NCBI RefSeq assembly: GCF_903469665.1
Contig: NZ_CAGKLC010000003.1
Coordinates: forward strand, 1-64,000
Direction: 5' to 3'
DNA length: 64,000 nucleotides
Origin: Flavobacterium sp. UGB4466
GTDB lineage: Bacteria; Bacteroidota; Bacteroidia; Flavobacteriales; Flavobacteriaceae
The notes below the pieces were generated by a model. It made no database searches. It saw only the letters and a program-made list of their open reading frames with translations, and was not told where the DNA came from. Positions within the stretch are counted from its first letter, which is position 1. Each line of letters opens with the position of its first letter. Position numbers and translations under genes: made by a program. Shown here in pieces: positions 1-8,900 of this stretch.

Positions 1-470
1 TTATTATTACACTGTCGTTTTTATTTGCAAATCTTGCAATTGGTCAGACGCACCAAATTACAAAACACAATGGAGAACAATTGGATGTTAATTTTATCAA
101 ACAGGAAAATGATTTAATTTATTATTCATTAGATAGGAGTAGAGAAGAACAGAAAATTAGCAAGTACGCAGTTTCACAATTGACCAATAAAGAAACAAAA
201 GAAACTAAAAAAATTAGTGATAAAGTTCTGGTTGATTCTAAATCAGATTACAAATTGGTGACAGTTTTGTCTCAGGAGAAAACAGCCGGTTTGAAACAGG
301 TGGCTAATTTTTCGGGAGTCTCCACTAAGACAAAAGGAGAGTCTCCACTTGCAAATCAGAAACAAACTGCGATGAGAATAAAAACAAAATCGGCTTCAAA
401 CGGATACCCATTTGTGAGCATTGTTGAAAAAGCAGATGGAAAGTATGAAGCAGTAGCTTATGCGTATTAA
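1..470 (+). CDS. Secreted protein of unknown function, 5' end outside the window
   Basis: The frame is open from base 3 to the TAA at 468-470, so this is the 3' part of a gene starting upstream. A TTG at 81 could be read as a start, but the codons before it encode a hydrophobic run (IITLSFLFANLAIGQ) followed by TH, which looks like the end of a Sec signal peptide with cleavage after Gln. The mature part is about 140 residues, rich in Lys, Ser and Thr, with no Cys and no motif I recognise. It is probably periplasmic or exported. No neighbour suggests a role, and I do not assign a function. Confidence 0.6.
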   Translation, partial: IITLSFLFANLAIGQTHQITKHNGEQLDVNFIKQENDLIYYSLDRSREEQKISKYAVSQLTNKETKETKKISDKVLVDSKSDYKLVTVLSQEKTAGLKQVANFSGVSTKTKGESPLANQKQTAMRIKTKSASNGYPFVSIVEKADGKYEAVAYAY

Positions 471-560
471 ATTTTGTGTTAACTTTTATTAATTATCATC
501 AAGTCAATATTTTATAGTTTAAAAAAAGAGTACCTTTATTAATCACTTAAATTAAATATT

Positions 561-887
561 ATGTCAAAGAATCTAAATACTGTAGCAGCAATCATAGGTG
601 CTGCGGCCGCTGGTGCAGCGATTGGAATTTTATTTGCTCCCGATAAAGGATCTAAAACCCGTGCTAAACTTAAAGAAGGTTTAGATGATGCAGCTCATAA
701 TTTAAAAGATTCACTTTCAGCAAGTTCTGAAGTACTGCGTGAAAAGTTTACCCATGCAAAAGAAAATTTAGATGGAACTTATGGAGAGCTGCTTTCCAAT
801 ATGAGTTATAAAACAGAAGAAGTAATTAGTTTTTTAGAAGCTAAACTGGCTGATTTAAAAGCACAAAACGCTAAACTTCAGAAATAA
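561..887 (+). CDS. YtxH domain-containing protein
   Basis: This 108-residue protein has one N-terminal hydrophobic Gly/Ala-rich segment (about 8-26, AAIIGAAAAGAAIGILFAP) followed at once by DKGSKTRAKL, the hallmark of the YtxH family (Gly-zipper membrane segment, then a charged helix). The remainder is a predicted amphipathic or coiled helix rich in Lys, Glu and Ala. YtxH proteins are small inner-membrane proteins linked to general stress in Firmicutes; their biochemical role is unknown. It is followed by a holin-like gene and a DUF6327-like gene, a trio common in Flavobacteriaceae. A large hairpin with a T-run (895-996) separates it from them, so part of the transcripts may stop there. Confidence 0.85.
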   Translation: MSKNLNTVAAIIGAAAAGAAIGILFAPDKGSKTRAKLKEGLDDAAHNLKDSLSASSEVLREKFTHAKENLDGTYGELLSNMSYKTEEVISFLEAKLADLKAQNAKLQK

Positions 888-894
888 TAATCCG

Positions 895-996
895 GAAGCA
901 CAAAGCTTAGAATGATTTGTTGGATTGTTTCGGTTATTTTATTCTTAGAATAATCAAATGCCAATTTTGAATCATAAGTTTTGTGCTTCTTTTTTT
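895..996 (+). terminator. Large structured hairpin with T-run between ytxH-like and holin-like genes
   Basis: The arm at 895-917 pairs with 970-989 over about 20 bp, including the perfect core GAAGCACAAA/TTTGTGCTTC and a three-base bulge. Seven T residues follow at 990-996. The approx 50-nt loop can form a smaller hairpin (TTATTC TTA GAATAA near 943-957). It may be an intrinsic terminator, or an attenuator or processing site, because the next gene starts only 17 bases later. Confidence 0.6.
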
Positions 997-1012
997 AACC
1001 AAAACTACAACT

Positions 1013-1363
1013 ATGGCTTTTGAAGAATTAAAAGAGAATACTGAAAATATTCAGGATCAGGCTAAAATTTATCTCGACAGTCATTTGGCCTACTATAAAC
1101 TTTGGGGTTTTAAGGTCGCAATGAAATCGACCACTCTGATTTTTAAGTTTACTTTGATTTTATTGTGTGTTGGAATGGTATTACTTTTTGGATCTGTTGC
1201 AGCAGCATTCGCTTTTAGCAATTGGTTTGGAAGTTACACTTTGGGATTTCTAGCAGTAGGAGGGATCTATCTTTTGGCCACAATACTACTTTTCTTTGTA
1301 AAAGATAAGTTTGTAGAAGGACCAATTTTGGAGAAATTTTCAGAAATATTTTTTAATGATTAA
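1013..1363 (+). CDS. Phage holin family-like (holin superfamily III) membrane protein
   Basis: The protein has 116 residues from ATG 1013 (MAFEELKENTENIQDQAK). A GTG at 983 gives a 10-residue extension, but that extension would be encoded by the arm of the preceding hairpin and its T-run, so I reject it. An amphipathic N-terminal helix is followed by two membrane segments (about residues 43-67 and 74-98) and a charged C-terminus. This matches the Phage_holin_3_6/Actinobacterial-holin-X type family found beside YtxH genes in Bacteroidetes. Despite the name these are chromosomal membrane proteins of unknown function, and there is no lysis cassette here. The next gene starts 2 bases after its stop, so the two are probably translated together. 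Confidence 0.8.
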   Translation: MAFEELKENTENIQDQAKIYLDSHLAYYKLWGFKVAMKSTTLIFKFTLILLCVGMVLLFGSVAAAFAFSNWFGSYTLGFLAVGGIYLLATILLFFVKDKFVEGPILEKFSEIFFND

Positions 1364-1365
1364 TT

Positions 1366-1620
1366 ATGGAAACAAAAAAATATTCATCATACGCTGAAAT
1401 CGAGAGAGATTTAGAAATTCTGAAATTGGAGAAAGATATTAATTACCAAAAATTAGTATTAAGTTTTCAAAAAACTAAGGAGTCTATAACACCACAAAAT
1501 GTAATTAACGGAGTATTTTCTTCTTATAAAGAGTATTTCTTCAATTCGTATCCACAAATTTTACAATCCATTTTACCCTATATTATCAATTGGTTTATAA
1601 AAAGAAAAAGAGGCAAATAA
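1366..1620 (+). CDS. Small membrane-anchored protein, DUF6327-like
   Basis: This 84-residue protein begins METKKYSSYAEIERDLEIL and continues with a charged helical N-terminal half. The C-terminal segment YPQILQSILPYIINWFI is hydrophobic and followed by a strongly basic tail (KRKRGK), suggesting a tail anchor with the helix facing the cytoplasm. It resembles the DUF6327 proteins that follow YtxH and holin-like genes in flavobacteria; I rely on recall for that. It is coupled to the preceding gene by a 2-base gap. Its stop codon lies in the loop of a perfect 15-bp terminator stem. Confidence 0.65.
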   Translation: METKKYSSYAEIERDLEILKLEKDINYQKLVLSFQKTKESITPQNVINGVFSSYKEYFFNSYPQILQSILPYIINWFIKRKRGK

Positions 1621-1635
1621 GCCTCTTTTTCTTTT
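1600..1635. terminator. Bidirectional intrinsic terminator, perfect 15-bp stem
   Basis: Arms 1600-1614 and 1621-1635 are perfectly complementary (15 bp), with loop AAATAA containing the TAA stop of the upstream gene. A-rich and T-rich flanks on opposite sides let it serve both this operon and the convergent SPFH gene. Confidence 0.85.
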
Positions 1636-1640
1636 GTTAA

Positions 1641-2624
1641 TTATTTTATTTCTGGTTGAATGTCATCTTCATAACCAGACTGTTGTGGTTCGATTGGTTT
1701 TATTTTCTCAATTTTTTTGTTCGTTTTTTTCATCATTTCACCAACCTGGTTAGAAGCTGTAAACGAGGCAACCATATTGTTGAGCATATCACTTCCGGCT
1801 TGAGGAGAATTTGGTAACAAGATTAGGTTCGAATTGGCATCAGCACCAATTGCCTGTAAGGTATCATAATGTTGTGTAACTACAATTAGGGCAGAAGCTT
1901 CCTGAGAATTGATACCAACATTGTTTAAAACTTCAACACTTTCTACAAGACCTCTGGCAATTTCACGACGCTGATCTGCAATACCTTGACCTTGTAAACG
2001 TTTACTTTCGGCTTCGGCTTTTGCTTTTGCAACGATTCTGATTCTGGAACTTTCAGCTTCAAATTCAGCAGCAGTTTTTTCTCTGTCAGCGGCGTTAATT
2101 CGGTTCATGGCATTTTTTACCTGAATGTCAGGATCAATATCAGTCACCAAAGTATTGATGATATCATAACCATAAGTAGTCATCGCTTCATTCAATTCTC
2201 TTTTTACGGCAATAGCAATGTCATCTTTTCTTTCAAAAACGTCATCCAGTTTTAGTTTAGGAACTTCGGCACGAACCACATCAAATACATAAGCAGTAAT
2301 CTGATCGTGTGGATATTCTAACTTATAAAAAGCATCATATACTTTTTCCTGAATAACTTTGAATTGTACCGAAACTTTCATTTTTATGAAAACGTTGTCT
2401 CTGGTTTTGGTTTCAATAATAACATCTAACTGTTGTATTTTAAGATTAACACGTCCGGCCAATCGGTCAACCAAAGGAATTTTTAGTTGTAATCCTGAAT
2501 TTCTTACGCTTAAAAATTTTCCAAATCTTTCTATAATTACCGACGATTGTTGTTTCACGGTAAAGAAGGAGGACATTAGTATAAAAAATGCCAGGACTAA
2601 AATGATAATAAATGCTGTACTCAT
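1641..2624 (-). CDS. SPFH/Band 7 (stomatin-prohibitin) family membrane protein
   Basis: The protein has 327 residues. One N-terminal membrane helix (about 3-20, FIIILVLAFFILMSSFF) is followed by the SPFH domain (about 22-200), with family features QSSVIIERFGKF, KIPLVDR and VLNKxG-like segments, and AADREKTAAEFEAESSRIRIVAKAKAEAESKRLQG, a long Ala/Glu/Lys coiled coil typical of stomatin/QmcA proteins. The Pro/Gln C-terminal tail is acidic. SPFH proteins form large oligomeric cages in the membrane and organise lipid microdomains or protease complexes. No NfeD or FtsH partner is adjacent, so the specific role is open. It is convergent with the preceding operon and shares its terminator. Confidence 0.9.
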   Translation of the reverse strand: MSTAFIIILVLAFFILMSSFFTVKQQSSVIIERFGKFLSVRNSGLQLKIPLVDRLAGRVNLKIQQLDVIIETKTRDNVFIKMKVSVQFKVIQEKVYDAFYKLEYPHDQITAYVFDVVRAEVPKLKLDDVFERKDDIAIAVKRELNEAMTTYGYDIINTLVTDIDPDIQVKNAMNRINAADREKTAAEFEAESSRIRIVAKAKAEAESKRLQGQGIADQRREIARGLVESVEVLNNVGINSQEASALIVVTQHYDTLQAIGADANSNLILLPNSPQAGSDMLNNMVASFTASNQVGEMMKKTNKKIEKIKPIEPQQSGYEDDIQPEIK

Positions 2625-2727
2625 GGTGATAATGATTTAGTTTTTATGATCTTCTAAAAATACAAATTATATGTTGATAATTGTTTATTAATTATTTTTC
2701 TAACGATTTTTAGTGTTAATTTATATA

Positions 2728-2735
2728 TATATTTG
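2728..2735 (+). promoter_or_regulatory. Putative -7 promoter element (TATATTTG)
   Basis: TATATTTG matches the Bacteroidetes TAnnTTTG element 28 bases before the ATG of the secreted protein gene at 2764. I see no clear -33 TTG at the right distance, so this is a partial match. Confidence 0.4.
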
Positions 2736-2763
2736 CGCTCAAATTTAAACCAAAAACAAATTT

Positions 2764-4266
2764 ATGAAAAGAATACTTTTTAGTATTGCCTTACTCTCTT
2801 CTGTTTATTTATCAGCCCAAACTGTTATTGTTGAGGAAAAATATGAAAAAAATAATGAACCTACTGGATTTAGATATCTTCCTAATTCAAAAAAGTTTGT
2901 AGTTTTTAAAGGAGAAAAGCTTTATTTAGGTGCTGTAACTCCTAGTACTATATTTTATATGACAAAATCTGGATATAGTTTTGATGAAAATGGCAGTAAA
3001 TCTATTTTATTTGAAAATAAAAAATTAGCTAATTGTACTTTTTCAGTTAGCGAAAATTCTTTTAAAGCTTTAGGAGGAGATAAATTATCGAGTACAGGTA
3101 TGCGTGAGTATTATTTAAATAATGTTTACAATAGTAGCATTTCATTCGACGACATTAAAAAAACAAATAGTTGTTATTTTGGACTTGTAAATGTTAGTAA
3201 TCAATTTATGCCGAATGTTGGGCTATCTTTTGATGATGTTTTTTTTGAAAATCTTTTTTATAGTTCTTTTTCCGACTTTTATGATTTAGGATTAACAAAT
3301 CAAAAGGGGAAGAATAATATTAATTTTGAAAAAGATGAAATTTATTTAGAGGTTTTTGATTTAAAATCCAAGCAAAAAAACAGAGTAAAATTAGAAACGC
3401 CTAAATTAGATTTGTTAAAAGGAAATTCATTAATAGAATCAACAAAAAAAGGTGTGACTTTTAGTTGTAAGCTGAAAGCAAATGATACTTTTGATATGGT
3501 GACAAAATCAATTTCAAAAGAACGTAATGAGAATATTATTTATAAAACAACTTATGATATTCAAGGTAAGAAGATTAAGGATGTAACAATGAAGCTAAAT
3601 TTAAAAGATAATTTTTTTATTTTATCTTCCTGCGGTGCTGGTTATGTTGACAATTTTGCTTGGGATGTACAGGCAGTTAATAATTATTACGAAGATTCTA
3701 AGAATGGTGATATTTATGTTTATGGAATTTATAACAGTGAGAAATCTAGAATTCATAAAGGTTTTGATGCTGTTGGATTCTATATTTTTAAGTTTGATAA
3801 AGATGGAAATAAAATATGGGAATCTATTAATCCAATCAAAGACGAAAATTTTGAAGGTTTATGTTGTGGTTTAAACTTTAATCTTAATTTATTTGAATAC
3901 AATGGAAAACTCCTTTTTACCAATTCTGCAGATGTATTCATGGAATTTTCTAATTATGCAGTTGTTGAAAAATCTTCAGGTAATGTATTGAAAATGAATA
4001 ATGTAATTTATAATCGTACAACTAGTTATTTAAGAAGAAGAGCGTTTGTAAATAATTCATATGATAAAGTAGATATAAAAAATAAAGCATTCTCACCTGT
4101 TTCATTTGTTGCAATGGATCTTAGTCCGGCAATGAATAATTATTTAAAAACCATTCCAAGTAAGGGAAATGCAGTTTATTTTGAAACCATATTTTCTGAT
4201 CAGGGAATATGGTTGATAGAAACGGATAATGAAGAATATTATAAAGTTCTTTTGTTTAAAGACTAA
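2764..4266 (+). CDS. Secreted protein of unknown function (500 aa)
   Basis: Residues 1-19 (MKRILFSIALLSSVYLSAQ) are a typical Bacteroidetes Sec signal peptide ending in SAQ. The mature protein of about 480 residues is rich in Asn, Lys, Phe, Tyr and Ser. It has several KFDKDGNKIWE-like stretches (about 340-352) reminiscent of beta-propeller or WD-like blades, and four closely spaced Cys in the second half, including CCG near residue 366. I see no type IX sorting domain at the C-terminus, which ends YYKVLLFKD. It is flanked by its own -7 promoter element and a strong terminator, so it is monocistronic. I cannot assign a function; periplasmic or outer-membrane attachment is inferred only from the signal peptide. 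Confidence 0.75.
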   Translation: MKRILFSIALLSSVYLSAQTVIVEEKYEKNNEPTGFRYLPNSKKFVVFKGEKLYLGAVTPSTIFYMTKSGYSFDENGSKSILFENKKLANCTFSVSENSFKALGGDKLSSTGMREYYLNNVYNSSISFDDIKKTNSCYFGLVNVSNQFMPNVGLSFDDVFFENLFYSSFSDFYDLGLTNQKGKNNINFEKDEIYLEVFDLKSKQKNRVKLETPKLDLLKGNSLIESTKKGVTFSCKLKANDTFDMVTKSISKERNENIIYKTTYDIQGKKIKDVTMKLNLKDNFFILSSCGAGYVDNFAWDVQAVNNYYEDSKNGDIYVYGIYNSEKSRIHKGFDAVGFYIFKFDKDGNKIWESINPIKDENFEGLCCGLNFNLNLFEYNGKLLFTNSADVFMEFSNYAVVEKSSGNVLKMNNVIYNRTTSYLRRRAFVNNSYDKVDIKNKAFSPVSFVAMDLSPAMNNYLKTIPSKGNAVYFETIFSDQGIWLIETDNEEYYKVLLFKD

Positions 4267-4296
4267 AAAAAAGCTCCCAATTTTGGGAGCTTTTTT
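4267..4296. terminator. Intrinsic terminator between convergent genes
   Basis: The stem AAAAAAGCTCCCAA (4267-4280) pairs with 4283-4296. It has A and T runs on both sides and lies between the secreted protein gene and the convergent gltX, so it works in both directions. Confidence 0.85.
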
Positions 4297-4299
4297 GTT

Positions 4300-5823
4300 T
4301 TATAAAGTCGAAATTGCTTTTTGAATTCTCGAAATAGTTTCTTCTTTTCCAATGATTTCAACAATGTCAAATAGGTGAGGACCTTTTAGTGCTCCAACCA
4401 AACTAAGTCTGAAAGGCTGCATGACTTTCCCCATACCAATTTCATTTTTAGTCAGCCAGTCTTTTACAATGGTTTCAATATTGGCTGAAGTAAAATCTTC
4501 AATATTTTCTACAACCGAAATTAATTCTTGCATTAAAGCAGGTGTCTCTTCCTTCCAGTTTTTACTTGCTTTTTCATCATAAGACGTAGGTGCCTGAAAA
4601 AAGAAATCTGTTAAATCCCAAAATTCTGAAACAAAATTAGCTCGTTCTTTAATCAGTGAAACAATTCTTGTAAGCTTTGCAATGTCTTCCTGAGCGGAGA
4701 CGAAGGAAGAGAAGCCTTTTTCTTCTAAAATAGAAGAGAAACTTTTTGCTAAATCGGCATCATTTTGTTGGATAAGATGCTGGTGATTGAACCATTTGTT
4801 TTTCTCAGGATCGAATTTTGCTCCCGCTTTATGAACTCTGTTCAAATCAAAAGAGGCTACTAATTCTTCTAGAGAAAATATTTCCTTGTCCGTTCCGTCG
4901 TTCCATCCTAACAAAGCCAGGAAGTTTACAACTGCTTCCGGGAAAAATCCTTTTTCTCTGTAGCCGGATGAAATGCTTTCTTCCGTTTTCCATTCCAACG
5001 GAAACACAGGAAATCCTAATTTGTCACCGTCTCTTTTAGATAATTTTCCGTTTCCAACCGGTTTTAAAATCAAAGGTAAGTGTGCAAATTCAGGAGCATC
5101 CCAGCCAAAAGCTCTGTACAATAAAACGTGAAGAGGCATAGAAGGTAACCATTCTTCACCACGAATTACATGTGAAGTTTCCATTAAATGATCATCTACA
5201 ATATTGGCTAAGTGATATGTTGGCATTCCGTCGCTTTTGAATAATACTTTATCATCCAATAAATTGGTTTCAAATTTTACATCACCACGAATAATATCTT
5301 TTAAATGTAAAGTTTCATCAACCGGAGTTTTAAAACGAATGACATAATGCTCGCCATTGGCAATTCTTGCAGCAGCTTCATCTGCAGAAATTACCAAAGA
5401 AGTATCCAACTTTTCACGGTTATGATGATTGTATATAAACGTTTTTCCTTCAGCTTCGTGTTGCTTTCTGTGTGCATCCAGTGCTTCCGGAGTATCAAAT
5501 GCATAATATGCCCAGCCAGATTGGATCAATTGATCGGCATATTTTTGGTATATTTCTTTACGATCGCTTTGTCTGTACGGACCAAATTTTTCATTTTTTC
5601 CAACCGTTTCTTCAGGAGCAATTCCTAACCATTCCAGCGCTTCCATAATATAAGCTTCAGCACCTGGAACAAAACGAGTCTGATCTGTATCTTCAATTCT
5701 CAGATAAAAAACACCGTTATGTTTTTTTGCAAATAAATAATTAAATAGAGCAGTACGAACACCGCCAATATGTAATGGTCCAGTTGGACTTGGTGCAAAA
5801 CGCACACGAACTTGCTTTGACAT
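4300..5823 (-). CDS. gltX: Glutamate--tRNA ligase
   Basis: This 507-residue class I aminoacyl-tRNA synthetase charges tRNA-Glu in the cytoplasm. The N-terminal Rossmann fold begins VRVRFAPSPTGPLHIGG, which contains the HIGH-type signature (HIGG at 18-21). IRGEEWLPSMPLHVLLYRAFG and LSKRDGDKLG supply the KMSKS loop (KLSKR). The C-terminal third is the helical anticodon-binding domain. The length fits a normal bacterial GltX. The gene stands alone, reading leftward, with its own -7 element (TATCTTTG on the minus strand, 5841-5848). Bacteroidetes usually have GatCAB-independent glutaminyl charging, but whether this enzyme is discriminating cannot be read from the sequence by eye. Confidence 0.97.
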   Translation of the reverse strand: MSKQVRVRFAPSPTGPLHIGGVRTALFNYLFAKKHNGVFYLRIEDTDQTRFVPGAEAYIMEALEWLGIAPEETVGKNEKFGPYRQSDRKEIYQKYADQLIQSGWAYYAFDTPEALDAHRKQHEAEGKTFIYNHHNREKLDTSLVISADEAAARIANGEHYVIRFKTPVDETLHLKDIIRGDVKFETNLLDDKVLFKSDGMPTYHLANIVDDHLMETSHVIRGEEWLPSMPLHVLLYRAFGWDAPEFAHLPLILKPVGNGKLSKRDGDKLGFPVFPLEWKTEESISSGYREKGFFPEAVVNFLALLGWNDGTDKEIFSLEELVASFDLNRVHKAGAKFDPEKNKWFNHQHLIQQNDADLAKSFSSILEEKGFSSFVSAQEDIAKLTRIVSLIKERANFVSEFWDLTDFFFQAPTSYDEKASKNWKEETPALMQELISVVENIEDFTSANIETIVKDWLTKNEIGMGKVMQPFRLSLVGALKGPHLFDIVEIIGKEETISRIQKAISTL

Positions 5824-5840
5824 TTGTTTAAATTTTGATG

Positions 5841-5848
5841 CAAAGATA
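5841..5848 (-). promoter_or_regulatory. Putative -7 element of gltX (TATCTTTG)
   Basis: On the minus strand TATCTTTG lies 17 bases upstream of the gltX ATG and matches TAnnTTTG exactly. I do not see a TTG at the expected -33 distance. Confidence 0.5.
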
Positions 5849-5985
5849 CGGTTTATGATTTTAGATTTAAGAATGTCGATTTTAGATTTTTGCCTCCTGA
5901 AAGCTTAGAACCTTAGTAACTTAGAATCTTAGAAGGTATTATTAAAATTACTACTTTTATAGGTTATAAATAAAAGAGATTCATT

Positions 5986-8900
5986 TTGAAAACAACATCT
6001 GCCATATATCAAAAATTAGAAGCATTTATAAAAAAATATTATACGAATGAATTGATAAAAGGAGGACTTCTTTTTATGGGTTTTGGATTATTGTATTTTC
6101 TTTTGACACTTTTTATTGAGTATTTTCTATGGTTGAAACCATTTGGAAGAACCGTATTGTTTTGGTTATTTATTGGAGTAGAAGTTTTTCTTTTGTTTCG
6201 ATTTATTTTATTCCCCGTTTTTAAGTTATTCAAACTTCAGAAAGGAATAGATTACAATCAGGCTTCGGCTATTATTGGAAACCATTTTACGGAGGTAAGT
6301 GATAAGCTGACTAACTTTTTGCAATTATCGGCTTCAGGCAATACAGCCGAAAGTTCGGAATTAATGCTGGCTTCAATAGAACAAAAAGCCAATTCTTTAC
6401 AGCCGATTCCATTTGGAAATGCGATCAATTTTAACAATAATAAAAAGTATTTGCCATTAGCAATCGTTCCGGTTTTGCTTTTTGCCGTGTTTTATATTTC
6501 AGGAAACAGTACTATTATTTCACAAAGTTTAAATAGAGTAGTGCATTTTAATGCTACCTTTTTGCCTCCGGCACCTTTTAAATTTGTTGTTCTAAATCAG
6601 AATTTACAAACCGAACAAAACAAAGATTTTGTTATCAAGATGGAATCTGTTGGGAAGATCGTTCCTGAAAATGTTATGATTCATGTAGGGAATGAAAGTT
6701 ATTTTATGGAATCTTCTCAACCGGGAAAGTTTGAATTCAAAGTTGAAAAGCCAGTTGAAAATGTTTCTTTCTCTTTTGAAGGTAATACAGTTTCATCAGA
6801 AGAATACGAATTGAAAGTGATCACAGTTCCATCAATTGCGAACTTTGAGATGGTACTTAATTTTCCATCTTACTTAAAAAAGAAAGCTGAAATTATTCAG
6901 GGAACAGGTAATGCAATCCTACCTGAAGGAACTTTGGTAACCTGGAAAATGAAAACACAATCTACTCAGGAGATCGTTTGGAAGGGCGAAAATTCAATTT
7001 TTAAGTTTAATAGAGACCAAAATGAGTTTAAATTGGCTAAAAACATAAGTCAAAATACAGAATATCAAATTCTTACCTCGAATAATAAGGTCAAAAACTA
7101 CGAAAAACTGGATTATCAGCTCTCAGTGATCAAAGATCAGCACCCATCAATTCATGTAGCACCAGCTCCGGATAGTTTGAAGTTAGATAAAAATTATGTT
7201 CTGGGTAGGTTAGGGGATGATTATGGTTTGTCTAAATTACAGGTTGTTTATTATGAAAGAAACAAACCTAACACTGCCAAGCGTGGAACAATACCTGTGA
7301 AGTCAGGAGTATTTGATCAGTTTGTTTTTAACTTTCCAAGCAATCTGGCAGTGCAGGAGGGAGTATCTTATGAATACTATTTTGAAGTTTTTGATAACGA
7401 TGCACCACATGGTTTTAAAAGTACAAAGTCTTCTGTGTTTTCTGATCGTGTTGCTACCACTGATGAAATTCATGATAAGGAATTGCAACAGCAGAATGAG
7501 AACATTAATAGTTTAGAGAAGTCTTTAAAGAATCAAACCAAACAGTTTTCTGAGATGGACAAGATTCAGAAAGCCGGTAAAGAGAAAGAGAATTTAGAGT
7601 TTAAAGATCAGCAAAAAGTAAATGATTTTATCAAGCGTCAGAAACAACAAGACGAGTTGATGAAACAATTTACAGAGAAAATGAATAAAAATCTGGACAA
7701 GTTTCAATTGGATAAGAAAGATAAAACAGCTGAAGATTTGCAAAAGAGATTAGACAATGCTGAAAAGGATCTGGAGAAAAACCAGAAGTTAATGGAGGAA
7801 TTGAAGAATCTAAATGACAAATTGAATAGCGAAGATCTGTTTGATAAGATGGAAAAGTTCAAACAGATTAGTAAAAACCAATCCCGTAATTTAGAACAAT
7901 TGGTTGAATTGACCAAGCGTTTTTATGTATCCAAGAAAGCAGAGCAAGTTGCTGAAAAGTTAAACAAGCTTGCAGACAAACAAGAGCAGCTTTCAAATAA
8001 AGACAAAGAAAATACGCAGGACAAACAAGAAGATATCAATAAAGATTTTGATAAAATTCAGGAAGATTTGAAGAATCTGAAAGAAGAAAACAAAACATTA
8101 AAAGCTCCACTAGACATTCCGAATGATGCTTCGAAGGAGAAAGACGTGAAGAATGATTTGCAGAAAGCTTCAGAAGACTTGAGTAAAAAGAATTCTTCGT
8201 CAGCTAAACCAAAACAAAAGAGTGCTGCTAAAAAAATGAAAAGTATGGCAGAACAAATGGATGCCGGTATGGAAAGTGGCGAACAAGAACAAATGGAAGA
8301 AGATGTAGCAATGCTTCGTCAGATTCTGGATAATCTTTTAGCCTATTCTTTGTCGCAGGAAGATGTGATGAAACAATTTAGAACAATGAAATTGGGTTCG
8401 TCAGCGTACACGAAGAACATTAAAATTCAGCAAAATTTGAAACAACAGTTCAGATATGTGGATGACAGTTTGTTTGCTTTATCACTTCGTAACCCTAAAG
8501 TTGCCGAAGACGTAACCAAAGAAATTGGAAATGTACAGTACAATATTGATAAAGCTATTGAAAGTTTAAGCGATGTTCAGGTTCCAAAAGGAGTATCGCA
8601 TCAGCAATATGCAGTTTCTTCTGCAAATAAGTTGGCAGATTTTTTGAGTGATTTATTAAATAATATGCAGATGTCTATGTCGAAACCGGGATCTGGAAAA
8701 CCAAAACCGGGTGATGGACAAGGAATGCAATTACCGGATATTATCCAAAAACAAAAAGGTTTAGGAGATAAGATGAAAGAAGGTATGAAGTCTGGCAGTA
8801 AACCGGGAGATAAACCTGGGGATAAACCTGGGGATAAATCCGGTGAAAAAATGGGTGATAAACCGGGCGATGGAAAAAGTGGTGAAGGCAAAGAAAGTAA

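Noticed and set aside
983-1012. GTG start for the holin-like protein
   Set aside because: It lies within the right arm and T-run of the upstream hairpin; ATG 1013 gives a normal N-terminus.
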